This document shows, in pieces, positions 10,455 through 24,300 of a stretch of DNA of 64,000 bases. A model generated the notes under the pieces. The model was given only the letters and a program-made list of their open reading frames with translations. It ran no database searches and had not been told where the DNA came from. Each line of letters begins with the position of its first letter. Position 1 is the first letter of the stretch. The translations under genes were made by a program, and so were the position numbers. This DNA comes from Apostichopus japonicus (taxonomy: Eukaryota > Echinodermata > Holothuroidea > Aspidochirotida > Stichopodidae), in assembly GCF_037975245.1 (NCBI RefSeq), contig NC_092568.1:19514001-19578000 (forward strand), in the 5' to 3' direction.

Positions 10455-13400
10455 CTTTTTCTCATAAATAGCAAACTTTATTTTCCTTATAGTGATGTGG
10501 TAGTATGTTGTGTACATAGATATCCTATCTCCTATAACAGACAGGCCGAGTATATTAAAACCAAACTCTACAATTGAATTCAGATGAACCCCGCTGTTTT
10601 CCCTGCATTAAACCATACAGTATACAAGATACCTGCATCAAAGTACAATAGTTGTACCTTTTTCTTTAGTTCTTCTTAATAGTTCTACAGATCTAAAAAC
10701 TTGGGCAACGGCAAAACAATTCTCAGCTTAGATATGAAATTAGTTTATAATCGTAGCATTTAGGGCAGCCCTCCAGGTACCACCACCTCTGTTGTTTCAT
10801 GAACGTACTCCTTAAGAGGAATCATGTAACTTTTATAAATCCTTTACGAAACAAAGCGAGAAGGTACAAAAGTAACAAGCAGCCGTTATCTCTCACACTT
10901 GTAGATAAACATTCAATTCATAAATTATACTTTCAAGATATTGCAAGTTCACTGCAGCATTTTTCAGCTCTCGTACAGTTGACTATGACAGTACTATGAA
11001 AAGGGTATGTAATTAAGGGTTGGATTAATAAAAGTAAAAAAAAAAATTTTCTTAACTTTTGCTGTATTATTAATTGAAAAAAAAGAAGGAAAAAAAAGGG
11101 TAAAAAACACAGGTCAGATCATGTTAAGAGAGGATGAACATCACATAAATTGGGCCAAATTGACGGCATTTCACATCACATACCCACACACAAGCAAACA
11201 ACTGGGTTTAATATTCAAATTGAAAGTTTAAAACAGGATAAGAAAAGAAAAAAAATATCGCTATACATAAATACATTTTGCACTTTCTAAAAAAGAGAAG
11301 TGCTCACTACTCTGAAACATTTTACAAAAAAAAAAAAAAAACTGTCTAAAAGTACTAAAAAATTATAATAAATGATAGATATATGTTCATGTAAATGACT
11401 TATTACAAAAATTTACTCAATTATCTGAGAAAACAAAAACAAAACCCAAAACATGATGAAAGGTGTATATATAAGGACAATTGCTGTCGCTCTAAAGCTA
11501 ATCTTAGCAAATAGCGGTACACAAAACAGAAGAGGTTTATTTTATTTCTTTAAAAATTCATATTTCTTTAAAATTCATACATGCTTTTTTATGTTGCATC
11601 AGATTTTTATGGTGCATCAGAATTTTTTTTTTTTTTTTTTCGGTTATTGAAATTATTCTCGCCTACAAATTTGTAATGACAAATAAAAGATTTGTTTCCA
11701 TCCTTTTGAGCGTTTGGTTTTATTTATTTACAGAGAAGCTGGTGTTTTTTTTTTTAAATTTTATATAATAACATTCTTAGTAACACCATTGGTGTACCCT
11801 TGTTGTGCTTCACAATATAAAATATAACTAAGCAAACCAAAATGATCTTGGCTTAAGAAAATTTCCTCCTTATAATTCTCTCCTCGTTTGTGCAAACCGG
11901 AAGATAACTTCAGTAGAAGAAAACGATACATTACTTTGGAAAACATTTGGTGATGACAAAATAGCAACAAAAGGTCTCTAAAACGTTCCCAAATTCAATT
12001 TGGTAGAAGCATGCAGCAATAATATGGGCCATGAGATATATATTCGATTTAACACAAGAGGGTATATATATATATACTGCTATAAAAGTAACGTTGAAAA
12101 GACCGACTGCTTGCAGCAATAGTGTCGAGATATATAAGGAGAATATTGCGATAGATAATGAGAAATATTACGACGAGTGAAAGTATCCCATAATGCATTG
12201 TTGTTGGAATCCGAGAGAGCTAGTTGTTGGATTTATCAGAGCGGTTAGTATCCTCCTGAGAAGGATCAACTCGGTAACTGGTTGCGAAACCAGACGGACA
12301 TTGAAACTAGAATTACGGTGAAATTTTGTGAAAAAACTTGATATTAACTCAATGATACAAAGGTGACATGCCTGTCTCCAGACTCAAAGTAAGTAAACTA
12401 AAAAGGTAGAAACGGAACGACTTCAGGAATTTCCGAAAGGAACGTAGCCAAAACGTCATGCCATGTTACCATCGACCGAAAATTGTCCTCTTATCAAAAT
12501 CAATTCTCTGTTGGAATTTTTCCGAAAAACATAGGAATAGTTTGAGAATCTTGTGGGCGATAACAGGGATGCCACAAAAACATAAAAATAAATACATAAA
12601 CTGAATTTTGCAAAATGGTAGGGAGGATAACAGGACTGGACTTATTTTAGAAAGTTTAAAAGATAAATAAAAGTTAAAAAACTCTGGAAGATTCAAGTTT
12701 GTGATGTAGTTATGTATCTTGCAGCATATTTATGGAATAAGATCACTTTTGGTTGAAAAATGCATGATCCAAAGAAATAAATAGCACCATCTTTGAAACA
12801 GATCAATTCTCTCTTGTAAAATAGCTCTGATTCTGACACTCCTTAGGTTGTAACATAACAATGACAACACACAAAAGAAAAATGGCAGCCGATATTGCTA
12901 TATAGAACCACCACAGTGGATAATATTTCATAATTTTACACGACAGCCAAACTTTGAGCATTCACTGGTCACAAAGAACAATATACACAAAAGTGATTCA
13001 TAATTTTTTTTTTAAAGTTTATGAACCATAATTGATAGGTGCTAGCTTTTTCCTCCTTTATTACCGCAACAGAGAAACATCACCGATGGCATGGCTATGA
13101 GTTTTAAATAACCAATTGAAAGAAACCAATAGTCATGTTTGTAAAGGACAAATTTAATAGGATATAAGATTTTGAAATTTCAGAATTAAAAAAAAAAAAA
13201 TGTTTTCATTATTACTTTAAAGTGATTATTCGGAAATGTTTACACATGCATCACAGCATTTCAAACCAGAACAGACTAATTTATCGGGAAATGAAATTCA
13301 CAAACCCTCAAACCTTGCATTAAAATAAAAAATAAAAATAAAAAAAATAAAAAAAAATCCATTAATGCATTAAAACCTTTAAACAGCTCCTTCCACCAGA

Positions 13401-14572
13401 TAAATGGTGAAATTCTCTCCAATTGGAATTTTGAACCAATCAGCATCTTCATCCCACCTCAGTCCTCTGTTATTTTCTGCTTCCTCAAAAAGTCCCTTTT
13501 CGCACAAATATTTAAACAATGACAGATGCTCCACAACCATCTTTGAGGGTAAGAAAGAGATAGTAACTGTGATGAGAACTGAATCAAGCAAATTATGAAA
13601 GAAAAAAAAAATGATGACGCTATTCCATTTCAACAAATCTTACATTAACAAGATGGTCCAATGGTACCGTGACACAATTAGAGTAGTGTAAATCCACTTG
13701 AAAAGTTCACCTTTGTTGGGAGATAGTCCATAATGGACCTCCTGCTCAAGTGATTCTTTTGGTATATTTTTGGTTTAATCATCAATCTCTTCGATGATTG
13801 AATGTTGAAGCGGACGAAATAAACTGGTGGTCTATGAAATGGAGCGGATTGACGGTGAGTTAAGGCGTTTTAGAAATTCCTGGGCCGAAGGAGGAAGATT
13901 CTGCAGCAAGCGCTGGCAGATGGGTTGGGCTGTATTGTGCTGAACTTTGACCTCTGCTAGCTTTAAATGGAAATATGCTTAGTTAGCCCAAGCTATCAGC
14001 TTTCATACAGTGGGTATAGGACACATCAGTTCTATTTATGTACTAGCGACCTTGGTAAGTTACGTATATAGTCAGTACTCAATCAAAGGAGCAGATTAAC
14101 TGTTGTACGACTCCTAAACAATAGAACAATATCATTATCTTGGACAATGTGACTCAAAGATGAGCTATTCCAAGTTGATGAAGGTGATTTTTGCCGCTGG
14201 CATAATCACTTTAAAGTGAACAGGCTGTTTTATCCCATGTCTATCAAATGTTTTGGATTTTCATCGAGCCATTTCCTTTAATCCAAAAAATTGCTTTTCG
14301 TTCCTTTCTGATTTATTCATTGCTTCAAAAACTCAGTTTTCCAATTCTGTCTTGCACAAATTGATAACATGTTCAACAACAAAAAAAAACTGTTAAAAAA
14401 CAAACCATGCTTTAATTTACTCATTTGCCAGAGGTTTCATCAGCTCACCAGGAAAGAATATAGTTATTTTAACCAGCAAGACCATATGAACTATTACAGT
14501 TAATATGACATGATCCAGTAACCCCCAAAGAGAGAATTTAGCTTCAATGGCAAAACACATGCCTGCTGACCT
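10455..14572 (-). other. NID: Candidate long 3' UTR of nidogen
   Basis: Downstream of the nidogen stop there is no gene for about 4 kb. On the - strand an AATAAA (plus coordinates 10477-10482) is followed by a T/GT-rich stretch (repeated TTTTG near 10425-10445), the layout of a polyadenylation site. Unlike the flanking intergenic DNA, this stretch lacks G/C homopolymers and transposon ends. Other AATAAA-type hexamers occur nearer the stop, for example in the TTTATTTATT region near 11718, so shorter forms are possible. Confidence 0.4.
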
Positions 14573-14691
14573 TTAACATGGGATTTCGTTTCCTCTGGCG
14601 TCTGTGGGGCACGCACAGGTCCTCGCGCCTCTTGGTGCCGGTAGACAGAGAGCGCTGCAACCGCCATTGTTACTGGCACATGCGTTAGACC
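14573..14691 (-). CDS. NID: Nidogen terminal coding exon (C-terminal EGF)
   Basis: Encodes [38 protein letters not shown], stop TAA at 14573-14575. 'NNGGCSxLCL' is the LDL-receptor-type EGF that packs against YWTD propellers. Acceptor TTATTCCAG. A longer overlapping frame on this strand is a shadow. Confidence 0.94.
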
Positions 14692-17600
14692 CTGGAATAA
14701 TAATAAAATATTACACAGGATAAAAAATATCAAAGAAATATAAAAATATTCCAAAATCAAATGCATCAGCAACTTTTTTCCCCCCAACATTTTTGATTTT
14801 TTTATATAACCACAATTATAAAAAAGAAAAAATTTTCTTCTTATTTTGATCTTCTAAATTTGATCACTTTGCAGTGCTTGCATTATTCTGTTGCTCCTCT
14901 ATTGTCTGTTTCCACTCTCTTTTGTCAACTTCAGGGCATGTGTGTTCTTCTGTTCTCCACCAATTAAACCATTCAGCCAACAACCTGTTGTCAAAACTAG
15001 GTCAAATGTTTTCTGTAATTTTTTAAAAGATGATCAGCTCGTTCAAATTGTGCTCTCTTCAGTTCTTTTCCTGACAAGACCTCCCAGCAGCTTTTTATAA
15101 AACATGAAAATAAAGGTTTTTAAATGTCCAAAATGAAGTTAATTTGTAACATACTACATGCTGGGAGGTTTGTCCTTATTATTATTGTTATTACTCCTCA
15201 GCTGCTTTTTGGTTCTAATTAACCCCATTTTCTATTCCCGATGATCAAGTTTCCTGGTCGAATGCGATGTAAGGACTACGGTAGTCTCTGAATAGCATAC
15301 CTGGTGAGCATTCTTGTGCAGCGATTATACCATATAGTCTTCCTGTACCACCGTGGGGTAGGGCCATTTCATCGGCGGACAATGCTCCGTTCTTGTTCAC
15401 AGAGAAGACAGAGTTCCTGCGGATAAATTGATATGATATATATTTTAATTTTGATATATATAATATTTTAATTTTGATATTTTTTAAAATTTTAAAATTT
15501 TTTTTAAATTTTTTAAATTTTTTAAATTTTGCCCGGATTCCACCCCTACAGAGTCCCCAGTGTCGAATACTAAATGAACCTGGTTGTGGATTCTTCAATC
15601 CACCATTCAAAACCACTGCAGTGCGAACGAAAATCTACTGCAAATTTGTTGTGCCAATGTCAGAACTGAATAAGCATCATCACAACAGTTGGTTTGAATA
15701 TTTGGAGACAGTCCCAGACTTCCTCAAAAGGAAAATCAATTTCAGCCTTAGCGACCAACCAACTTGTTCCAAGCTCCTAGGGTAATTCCCATTACAAGTT
15801 TCCTTTTCCATATAATATTACATGTACCTTTAAAAATATCTGCAAATGTCTTAAAATTGTCAGTTAGTTGCACTTTTCCATAGACAGTTTAAGATGGTAA
15901 CTTAATCATAAATTCTCTTGGTGAGGGAAAAAAAAGCTCTAAGAGGTGACATGAAAACAAGAAAGGTTAATATGCTGTCAAAAGATTTGGGACTTTCTAT
16001 TGGGGGAGGGTGTGGGGGGGGAGGGAGATGAGAGGGGTGGGTGAACCCTTTATACTCTTCCTGCATTCCTTCACCAGTTCCCTATTCTTTCACCAAAGGC
16101 ATGAAGAATATCTTCAGGAAAGAGACATCTGGGTTCAGTAGTATCATCTACTAAAAATTGAATTTCTCAACTGAATATATCAAAGAGTAAACAAATTTAA
16201 GGAGGAAAACGTAGAAATAACGAATGAATAGTAGCTTACATAGTCCAATCGGTCCAGTACAGATTCTGATCGAATGCAGCCAATCCGAATGGATAGTCGG
16301 CTTGAGCGAAGACCGTGGTATGGGTCAGCGGATCACCGTCGACACCTATGCACTCCACTTTCTCGCTCCCTGAGAAAATAGAAGACAAGAAAGAAATGAA
16401 TATGTACTTCAGTCCTTAAAAGGACAACAGAACAAAAGTGACACACACACATATTTAACATCTAGTCAAGCTTTGCGATGTATAAATTGTTGACATCGAT
16501 ACCAACATAACATGTTCACTATGTATGATGTGAGAGAACCAACATATTATTTTCTTTTAATCATATTGTAAATAAGGGCAAAGGACATTCGAAACACTTC
16601 TTTGAAAATGGATTTTTTTTTTTCTTTTCAAAATGACTCTTGTACATTTTGGCTACAAATTCAGACCTAATATATCCTGTATGGATCACCCCTCTTTATA
16701 TTTCTGCCACTGATAAATACTTCCAAACGACGTTCAACAGGGAGAGAAAGATAACGCTTAAAATTTAAAACAACTTTAGAAATTTAAACTTTGTATCGGA
16801 TTAACATCCTCGGCAATGATAGAACACCTTTCCAATCAGTAATATCTTCTCTGCTAACACCAGGACATATTTCTGTAAGTGGTTGAGTTGAAGGGTCTAC
16901 ATTTCTAATGATGAAGAAATATCTAATAAATCTGGTATTATAACATAAGACCCACCGCAGTTGATAGTTTGTAAACAAGACTGAAAAGTTCATTGTTTCT
17001 GACATTGTAAAAAGATGTTTGTTCTTTGTAGTTTAGGAACAAACTTTGAAAAAGATGTATGTGATTTTAGTACATTTTTTTTCTGAACTGGAAAACATAC
17101 ATTTAGGTTCATATGATGTTGTACATTTTTCAGTTTTTTTGATGGAAGGCATTTATCAAACTTCTTAGGTTCCAATAAGATGAAGAAGAACGAAGAACAG
17201 ACCTCTCTTAATTATGCACACAAACTTACCTGCATCAGCCCAGCATATTTTCTGTGAGATATAATCTATAGTGAGACCGTTGGGTAATTGGAGACCGTCA
17301 CTGACCAACACTTCCCGGCCGTTTCCATCCATGAAGGATCTCTCGATTTTAGGACCATCGCGATTCCAGTCAGTCCAGTACAAATATCTGAGGGAGACAT
17401 TCAGGAAAATTAATGAGGGGGAAAGGAGGTTAATGTAAATGTAATGAGGTCACAAACAAAGCTAAATCTCAAACACATCTACCACAGTGTGTGGAGCATT
17501 TACAAATGAGTTTTGAAAGGAGAAACTACCGTTCAAGTATTATCTAACCAGTCTGAAAGGGCAGTGATAATCAAGAATAAAATAATCCCAAACTGAACGC

Positions 17601-18334
17601 CCAGGTTTTATGAAATTTTTGACCGAACAAGAGACTTAAAGTACAAAAGCAACCACTTTTGAATATCAGGCCCTCCTAATTTGAATATCAGACCTTCCTA
17701 ATTTGAATAACATATCTTGATATTAGAATATCAGTTCATAATTCAAGTATCAGAACATCCTAATCTGCATATCAATCAAGGCCTATTACATCTGAATATC
17801 AAATATAAATTTGAATATCACAACCTGCTAACACAAATACAAAGAACACATTGTCTGAATATCATAGGCCTTCCTAATTTGAATATCAGGGCCTTCCTAA
17901 TTTGAATATCAGGACCCCTTTATACTCTGAACATAAGAATATACCACATTTAGAATACCAGTTCCTCTGAATTAGACTATCAGAGCCGATTAATTTGAAT
18001 ATATCGTGACTCCCATTTTAATTTGAAATATCATGACTACCTAATTAAAAAAATCAGAGACTGCTAACCTAAGTATGAGAGGAAAGTCCTAATTTATATC
18101 TGAAGACCTTCTAACTCTGGTCAATGAACATAGTGTACCCTAACATACGCATCACTGTGCCCCTCTTCTTGAACGTCACCAATGCCAGCCGCACGGATGC
18201 TTCTAGTGGGTATGACCTTATTCTTACACCACCACCTCCTACTATCCTGCTGCTATTTATTTACAAAAATGGTAATCTTGATAATTTATTGTAAACAGCT
18301 GCACTTGTACGATTTGTATATACATATATATATA

Positions 18335-18378
<44 letters not shown>

Positions 18379-21300
18379 CAGCATCCACGGCCTAGTTGGT
18401 TAGGGTGTCCGCGTACAAAGCGGGAGGCCCGGGTTCGAATCCCGGTGGAGGCTGGAAGTTTTTTCACTGTTCTTGATTTTCCAACTCATTATGATTTTCA
18501 TTTATATATATATATATATATATTTATAATTTTTTATTAATATTATTATTTTTGATTGTACATTAACATTTTAAAATAATATTTTCTTTTTCTTACTACG
18601 TACTCACTTTTGATGTCCTGTTTATAAATATTTATATTTAGACTGGAAAAAAAATGAAAAAAAAATAAAGAAAAATCCTCCTGTCGCTCACATTCTGTAC
18701 AACTATTTCTTCACACTTTAAAACAGTACGATGAACAGTGTAAGCTTTTATCAAATTGAAACAGGATCGTCTTCTTTCCAAGACGGAGGAGCTGGATGAG
18801 ATGATAAGAACGATATTTTCCGCCATCAATCGGTGAGCGCAGACTTACCCGTTCACAGGATCGAGGACGATGGACCGTGGGTTGGTCAAATCCGTCGTGA
18901 CCAAGGCACGTCTGTTTTGCCCGTCCAAGTTTGCCACTTCGATTCGGTCAAAGCCAGAATCGGTCCAATAGAGGTTTCGGCTGATATGGTCCACTGCCAC
19001 TCCTTCTGGACTACTAAGACCTGAGAGAAACCCAAATAAAACCGTCATCAAAGACGAGATTCATACAGACCCAGAGACTTTGTGATTCCTTCCCATTCAT
19101 AAAATGTTTCACTCGGTCGACTAAATACTGATGCAGAGTTCAAGTTATTTGGAGAGAATAAGGTCAAGACCAGAATATCTGAGAGTTATTGATAGCTCCC
19201 TTCACCATTCCAATGTTATTTATAATGCTCACCGGTGGACAAATCCAATCTGGGCGCCGACAAAGATATCACAAAAAGAAAACCGAAGCAGTTCTGCCAT
19301 AAACCCTTCGACAAATTCTTTTATATTAAAAGAAGGAAAGTGGTGCTGCTTTATTTAATTCAAGTTGAATTCAATCGACTACCGAAACCTCTTTTTTTTT
19401 TATGTTAAACCATATTCTAAATTGCTGACCATAGGATATACCCTTATCAATTATTTTCTTATTTTTCCAAAGATCAATGCTACTACTGACCATTCAATAA
19501 GACAAAACTGACATTATTCTATAAGAATGCTGTAAAATAGCTGACCACAGTCACAAACTATCTTTCATGACTAATCTCTTGTACCATTCAATAAGACAAA
19601 ACTGACATTATTCTATACAAGAATGCAGTAAAATAGCTGACCGCAGTCACAACGTACCTTTCACGATTAATCTCTTGTACCATGTGCCGTCTGGTATTTT
19701 CCAAGATCAATGCTACTGACCATTCGATAAGACAAAACTGACATTATTCTATAAGAATGCAGTAAATAGCTGACTGCAGTCACAACGTACCTTTTACGAT
19801 TAATCTCTTGTACCCCGTGCCGTCGGGCTTCACCCTGCTGATACTTCCCTTGGCTACGTCTGTGAAATAGATGACATCGTCCTCACAGTCATAGGCGAGG
19901 CCGACGATGGTCTGTCTCTTCTTGTGGATGACACGGGCCCCTTCCTCGTTGGGATCTAGAGGCATCTTCATGACTGCCTTTCCCTGTCCATAGAGGAGCA
20001 TGCCATCTCCAGAGGGTCGGACAGAGGCTGAAATTGGCAAATTATGTATAAGATCTGTTATGGTATATATAAACTGATATTGTAAAATGGGTTTAGTTCA
20101 ATGTTTGACCGTACCATTCCAAAGGTAAAATGAGTATGGAGAACAGACATGAGCTAGGAAAAGATAAGTTTTAAGGGCGGTGAAGATAAAATTTAAGGGG
20201 GTGAAGACAAGTTTCAAGGGGGGTGTAAGGTAGCATTCTTAATATAATTTCCAAAAGGTAAACTTAATATTTAAAGTAACACATCTCTTAGGTCCATATA
20301 GCATAAATCAAATTCATTAAGTCAAAGTTCATATGGTGACGTCCTTAAATACAATACTCATATGAAAAAATTCATAAGGCAAAAGAGATGTGTTAAAAAT
20401 CCAGGTCTAGAATTACACAATTATTCAATTCGCTATACTTTAAAGCAATTATTGCTAAAAGAAGCAAGTGCTTAAAAAGTCTTCTTTTGACTAAACTCTT
20501 AAGTTCACACTGCCAATCTCCTGAATGACAACACACATTAATAACTGTACAGGCAAGCTTTTGAGAGCAATTCCATAACATTTGCTGATACGGTGCTTAT
20601 GTAAGATACAGGAAATCAAGCTGATATTCTGACTGGCGATTGTTTTACCCACTTTATTTATCACATGCTTACATTCTCATTGTATACCGGCAGAAAAAAT
20701 GCCAGTGCCCTTTCCACTGGCAAACAGCAAAATGCACTGGCAATAGCCTAAATTTTGAGGCTTTGACATCATAAGGTAACATGTATAATGTGACATGTCT
20801 ACAATACATGGCATTCAGGTAACGGCAATAAAGTAAGTAACGAAGCATTAAGTCGTTACACGCAATGTCGTTGTTTCACTGTGGACAAGTTTAATACATG
20901 TTTCAATGATCATTACAGTACAGAAAGTGTTTCCGGTTTTTTTTTCGTTTTGTGGAAATCATTCATTTTTTCCTTCTATTTCCCCTCCTAAGTTTTGCAC
21001 TTACCTTGGCAAGACGTCCCATCGCCTACGAATCCTTCACGACAGGTACAGGCGTAATATCCAAATGTGTTGTCGCAGTATGCATTAGGATCGCAATAAA
21101 GGTACGAGAGTGAGCACTCATCAACGTCTATAAAGAAATAAAAAAATAGCAAACAAAACAGACATAGAGGTTTATTCCCATCTATTAAACTGGAGGTGAA
21201 TATTCTAGAGAAAAACATACTTTCAAAGCATTTGTACAATTTTATATCCACACAAACCACAACCAAACACAACCATAAAGGTTTTTCTACAATAATTACA

Positions 21301-24300
21301 GCTTTCACGCTAAACACGCATTGTTTTGCGACAGGTAAAGAGACTGTATATCTCTCTGCTTATCTTTTCAATACCAGTTAAGTCCTGAATGCTAGTTTAA
21401 TAGGTATAATTTCAAATGTGTTCCTCCCTCTAATGGAAATAACAATTCTGTGGTAATTTAAGTCACATATGGGAGTATTTTAGTTCTTAAACCATCAATG
21501 GGTTTTCTTTTTCATTGGTCTATTATTGTACTTCATATTCAGTTCATTGAACTCGTGATAAAACAGATCGGTGAATGATATTAATGAACAGTTAACCTTT
21601 GACCTCCGAGGGTTTTTTTGCCTTCTAATTTCCCCTCCAAGTTTGCACTTACCTTGGCAAGACGTTCCATCGCCTTCGAAACCTTCAAGACAAGAGCATC
21701 TGTAGCTTCCATATGTGTTGGTGCAGTCTGCATTACGATCGCAAGGTGATATCGAAAGAGAGCACTCATCGATGTCTGTAAAGAAAGAAAGAAAATAAGA
21801 AAAACTAGCAAACAAAACAGATGTAGAGGTTTATTCCCATTTACTAAACTGGAGGTGAATATTCTAGAGAAAAACATATTTTCAAAGCATATATGAAATG
21901 TTATATTCCACACAAACTACAACCAAACACAACATAGCTCTGTCTCTCTCACATAGTACTACAGGGGTGTAGGTGTATCTGTGTACTCCAATGTGTCAGT
22001 AGCTACATGGTCAGAGCCAACCTATGTAAAGTGGTGCTTCATGTGGTTACAGACACCCTGTTGTTTAGTTCCTATCCTATCATTTCCATGACAACATTCA
22101 ATATGTCAACCTTCCATGTTGTGAATGAGGGTTTGACATAGAGTTCTCTGGAGCCGTACTCGTTAACCTTACCTTGACAAGAGTAACCATCTCCTTGGTA
22201 ACCATCCCCACAAGTGCACCTATAGCCATCCCCTAGGGGACTACAATCAGCATTGCCATCACAGGAATTTTCATAGCATGGGTCTTCAGCTGTAGCAAAC
22301 ATGTGGGGAAAAAAAAAAGAAAAGACTTTTCATCTTGATACTGACCCTATTGACACAACAACAACAAAATAGTATACATAACATAAAACTGTACCAGTTA
22401 TCAAACCAGGTCATTTAAGGTATAACCAGCACTGGACAAGAACCTTCAAATTTTCCATATTGTTGATAGCCGAATCACTGGTACATATCACCTAGAGAGG
22501 TATTTCTCAAACGTACTCTTCCCTTAAAATACTGTCATCGAGCTACAAGCATTTAAGGGCGGCCATTTTACATGGCAGGAGCTTCAGTTATGGAACTCTG
22601 CATGTAGCCTCTGCTGGATTGGCAGACGGTGACAGTCCTGCAGGGGGTTCACAAATACGACTACGCACCCAGTTTCAAACAAATGTAACCAGTTGCAGCA
22701 GGGAACTTACTTTGCATACATGTATGAATGACCTTAACAAAGCATCATCGAATTCCCCGGTTTATGCCCAGGGTTAGTTTTACGACTATATATCGCACTT
22801 GCTAACTAATCAAATATTGGAATCGTGACAGTCTAGTTGCGGGAGGTGGGGGGGGGGGCAGTGTGCGGCGGCATGCACATTAAACAGAGAGTCATAGCAT
22901 GTGTTCGTACCGATACAACATTAAGCAGAGAGTTATAACATGTGTTCGTACCGATACAACATTAAGCAGAGAGTTATAGCATGTGTTCGTACCGATACAA
23001 CATTAAGCAGAGAGTTATAGCATGTGTTCGTACCGATACAACATTAAGCAGAGAGTTATAGCATGTGTTCGTACCGATACAACATTAAGCAGAGAGTTAT
23101 AGCATGTGTTCGTACCGATACAGAAGAAGCCATTTCCAAGGAACCCGTCCAGACATTGACAGTCATAGGAGTTGACCAGTGGGACACATTCTCCGTTTCG
23201 GTCACATTCGTTGCCTTCACAGACATCTACAGCGTTGTCTGATCAAGAAAGATAAAGGACATATAAAATATGAGTTGCAAAGCCGAATGACCTTTTCTTG
23301 TTAAAAGGTTTGGCAAACCACATTTGCAGTGATAGACAAAAAGGCTAACAGCTTATATGCATTTACAAAACTTCAAAAATTCAGTTTGTATTTTTACAAC
23401 ATGTCGCTATTAATTTAATGTCTAAAGTCATTTCTTAAAGTCATAATTTACCGTGTGGGGGGAGGGTGGGGGGAGGGTGGGGTGAGGGTATGCTTACCTT
23501 CACACTCATAACCATCCCCTGCATACCCATCTTTACATCTGCATTCATAGTTTCTTCCATCTCTAGAGGCAAAGCAATCAGCATTCACATCACATTCATT
23601 GCTGCTGCATGGGTATGCTGAAGGAACCAGAAAAACAAAGAGGTAACATGAGATATATCTTAAAGAAGAAAACAAAATGCTTTGTCCATTGAACCAATCA
23701 CTGACCTCTAAAGACAGGGGCTGGGGGAGGGGCAAAGGGGAGGGATATGGAACTAGGGAACTGTTCCTAATTAGTCAAAGATGACCCAAATTTTCCTTCT
23801 TTTTTTTCTCCTTGCAAGGGGAACTAGACTAATTCCGACTTTCCAGATTTCAGCAGTACAGACTGTGTTACCAACCCTGTGGCATTGAATATAAGCAAGG
23901 ATGTTACATTATAACAGTAAAGTATACAGAGGCTGGCTCAAGTTGCTGAAAGGGCTATAAAAGGGCATTGTACAAGGTAATTGCTTCATTCCCTCAAACC
24001 TATACACCACAGTTGAGAGTTGATTTACTATAATAATATTATTCTTTGATTGTACTATCAAAGTTTCTACTTCTTCTTAGAACTAGAACTTGGAAGTATT
24101 TGTTTGTTTCATTGTGTTTGGTGTTTAGACAGGAATTTTATTAACGATAATAAAAATGACTGATTTTGATATGGAAGGCACTGACTTCATTACTTGATCA
24201 ATAACCTTCTCATCTGATGCAGATATCTAAGGATGTTTCAATATAGTCAGATTAAATTGCTATATTAAGTTGGATAGTACTCAGTATGTTTGGTAAAACT

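Noticed and set aside
18381-18452. Functional tRNA-Cys
   Set aside because: Anticodon would be ACA and the acceptor stem has a mismatch; a tRNA-derived repeat is more likely.
22877-23122. CRISPR-like direct repeats
   Set aside because: The 41-bp units are contiguous with no unique spacers, in an animal intron; this is a minisatellite.
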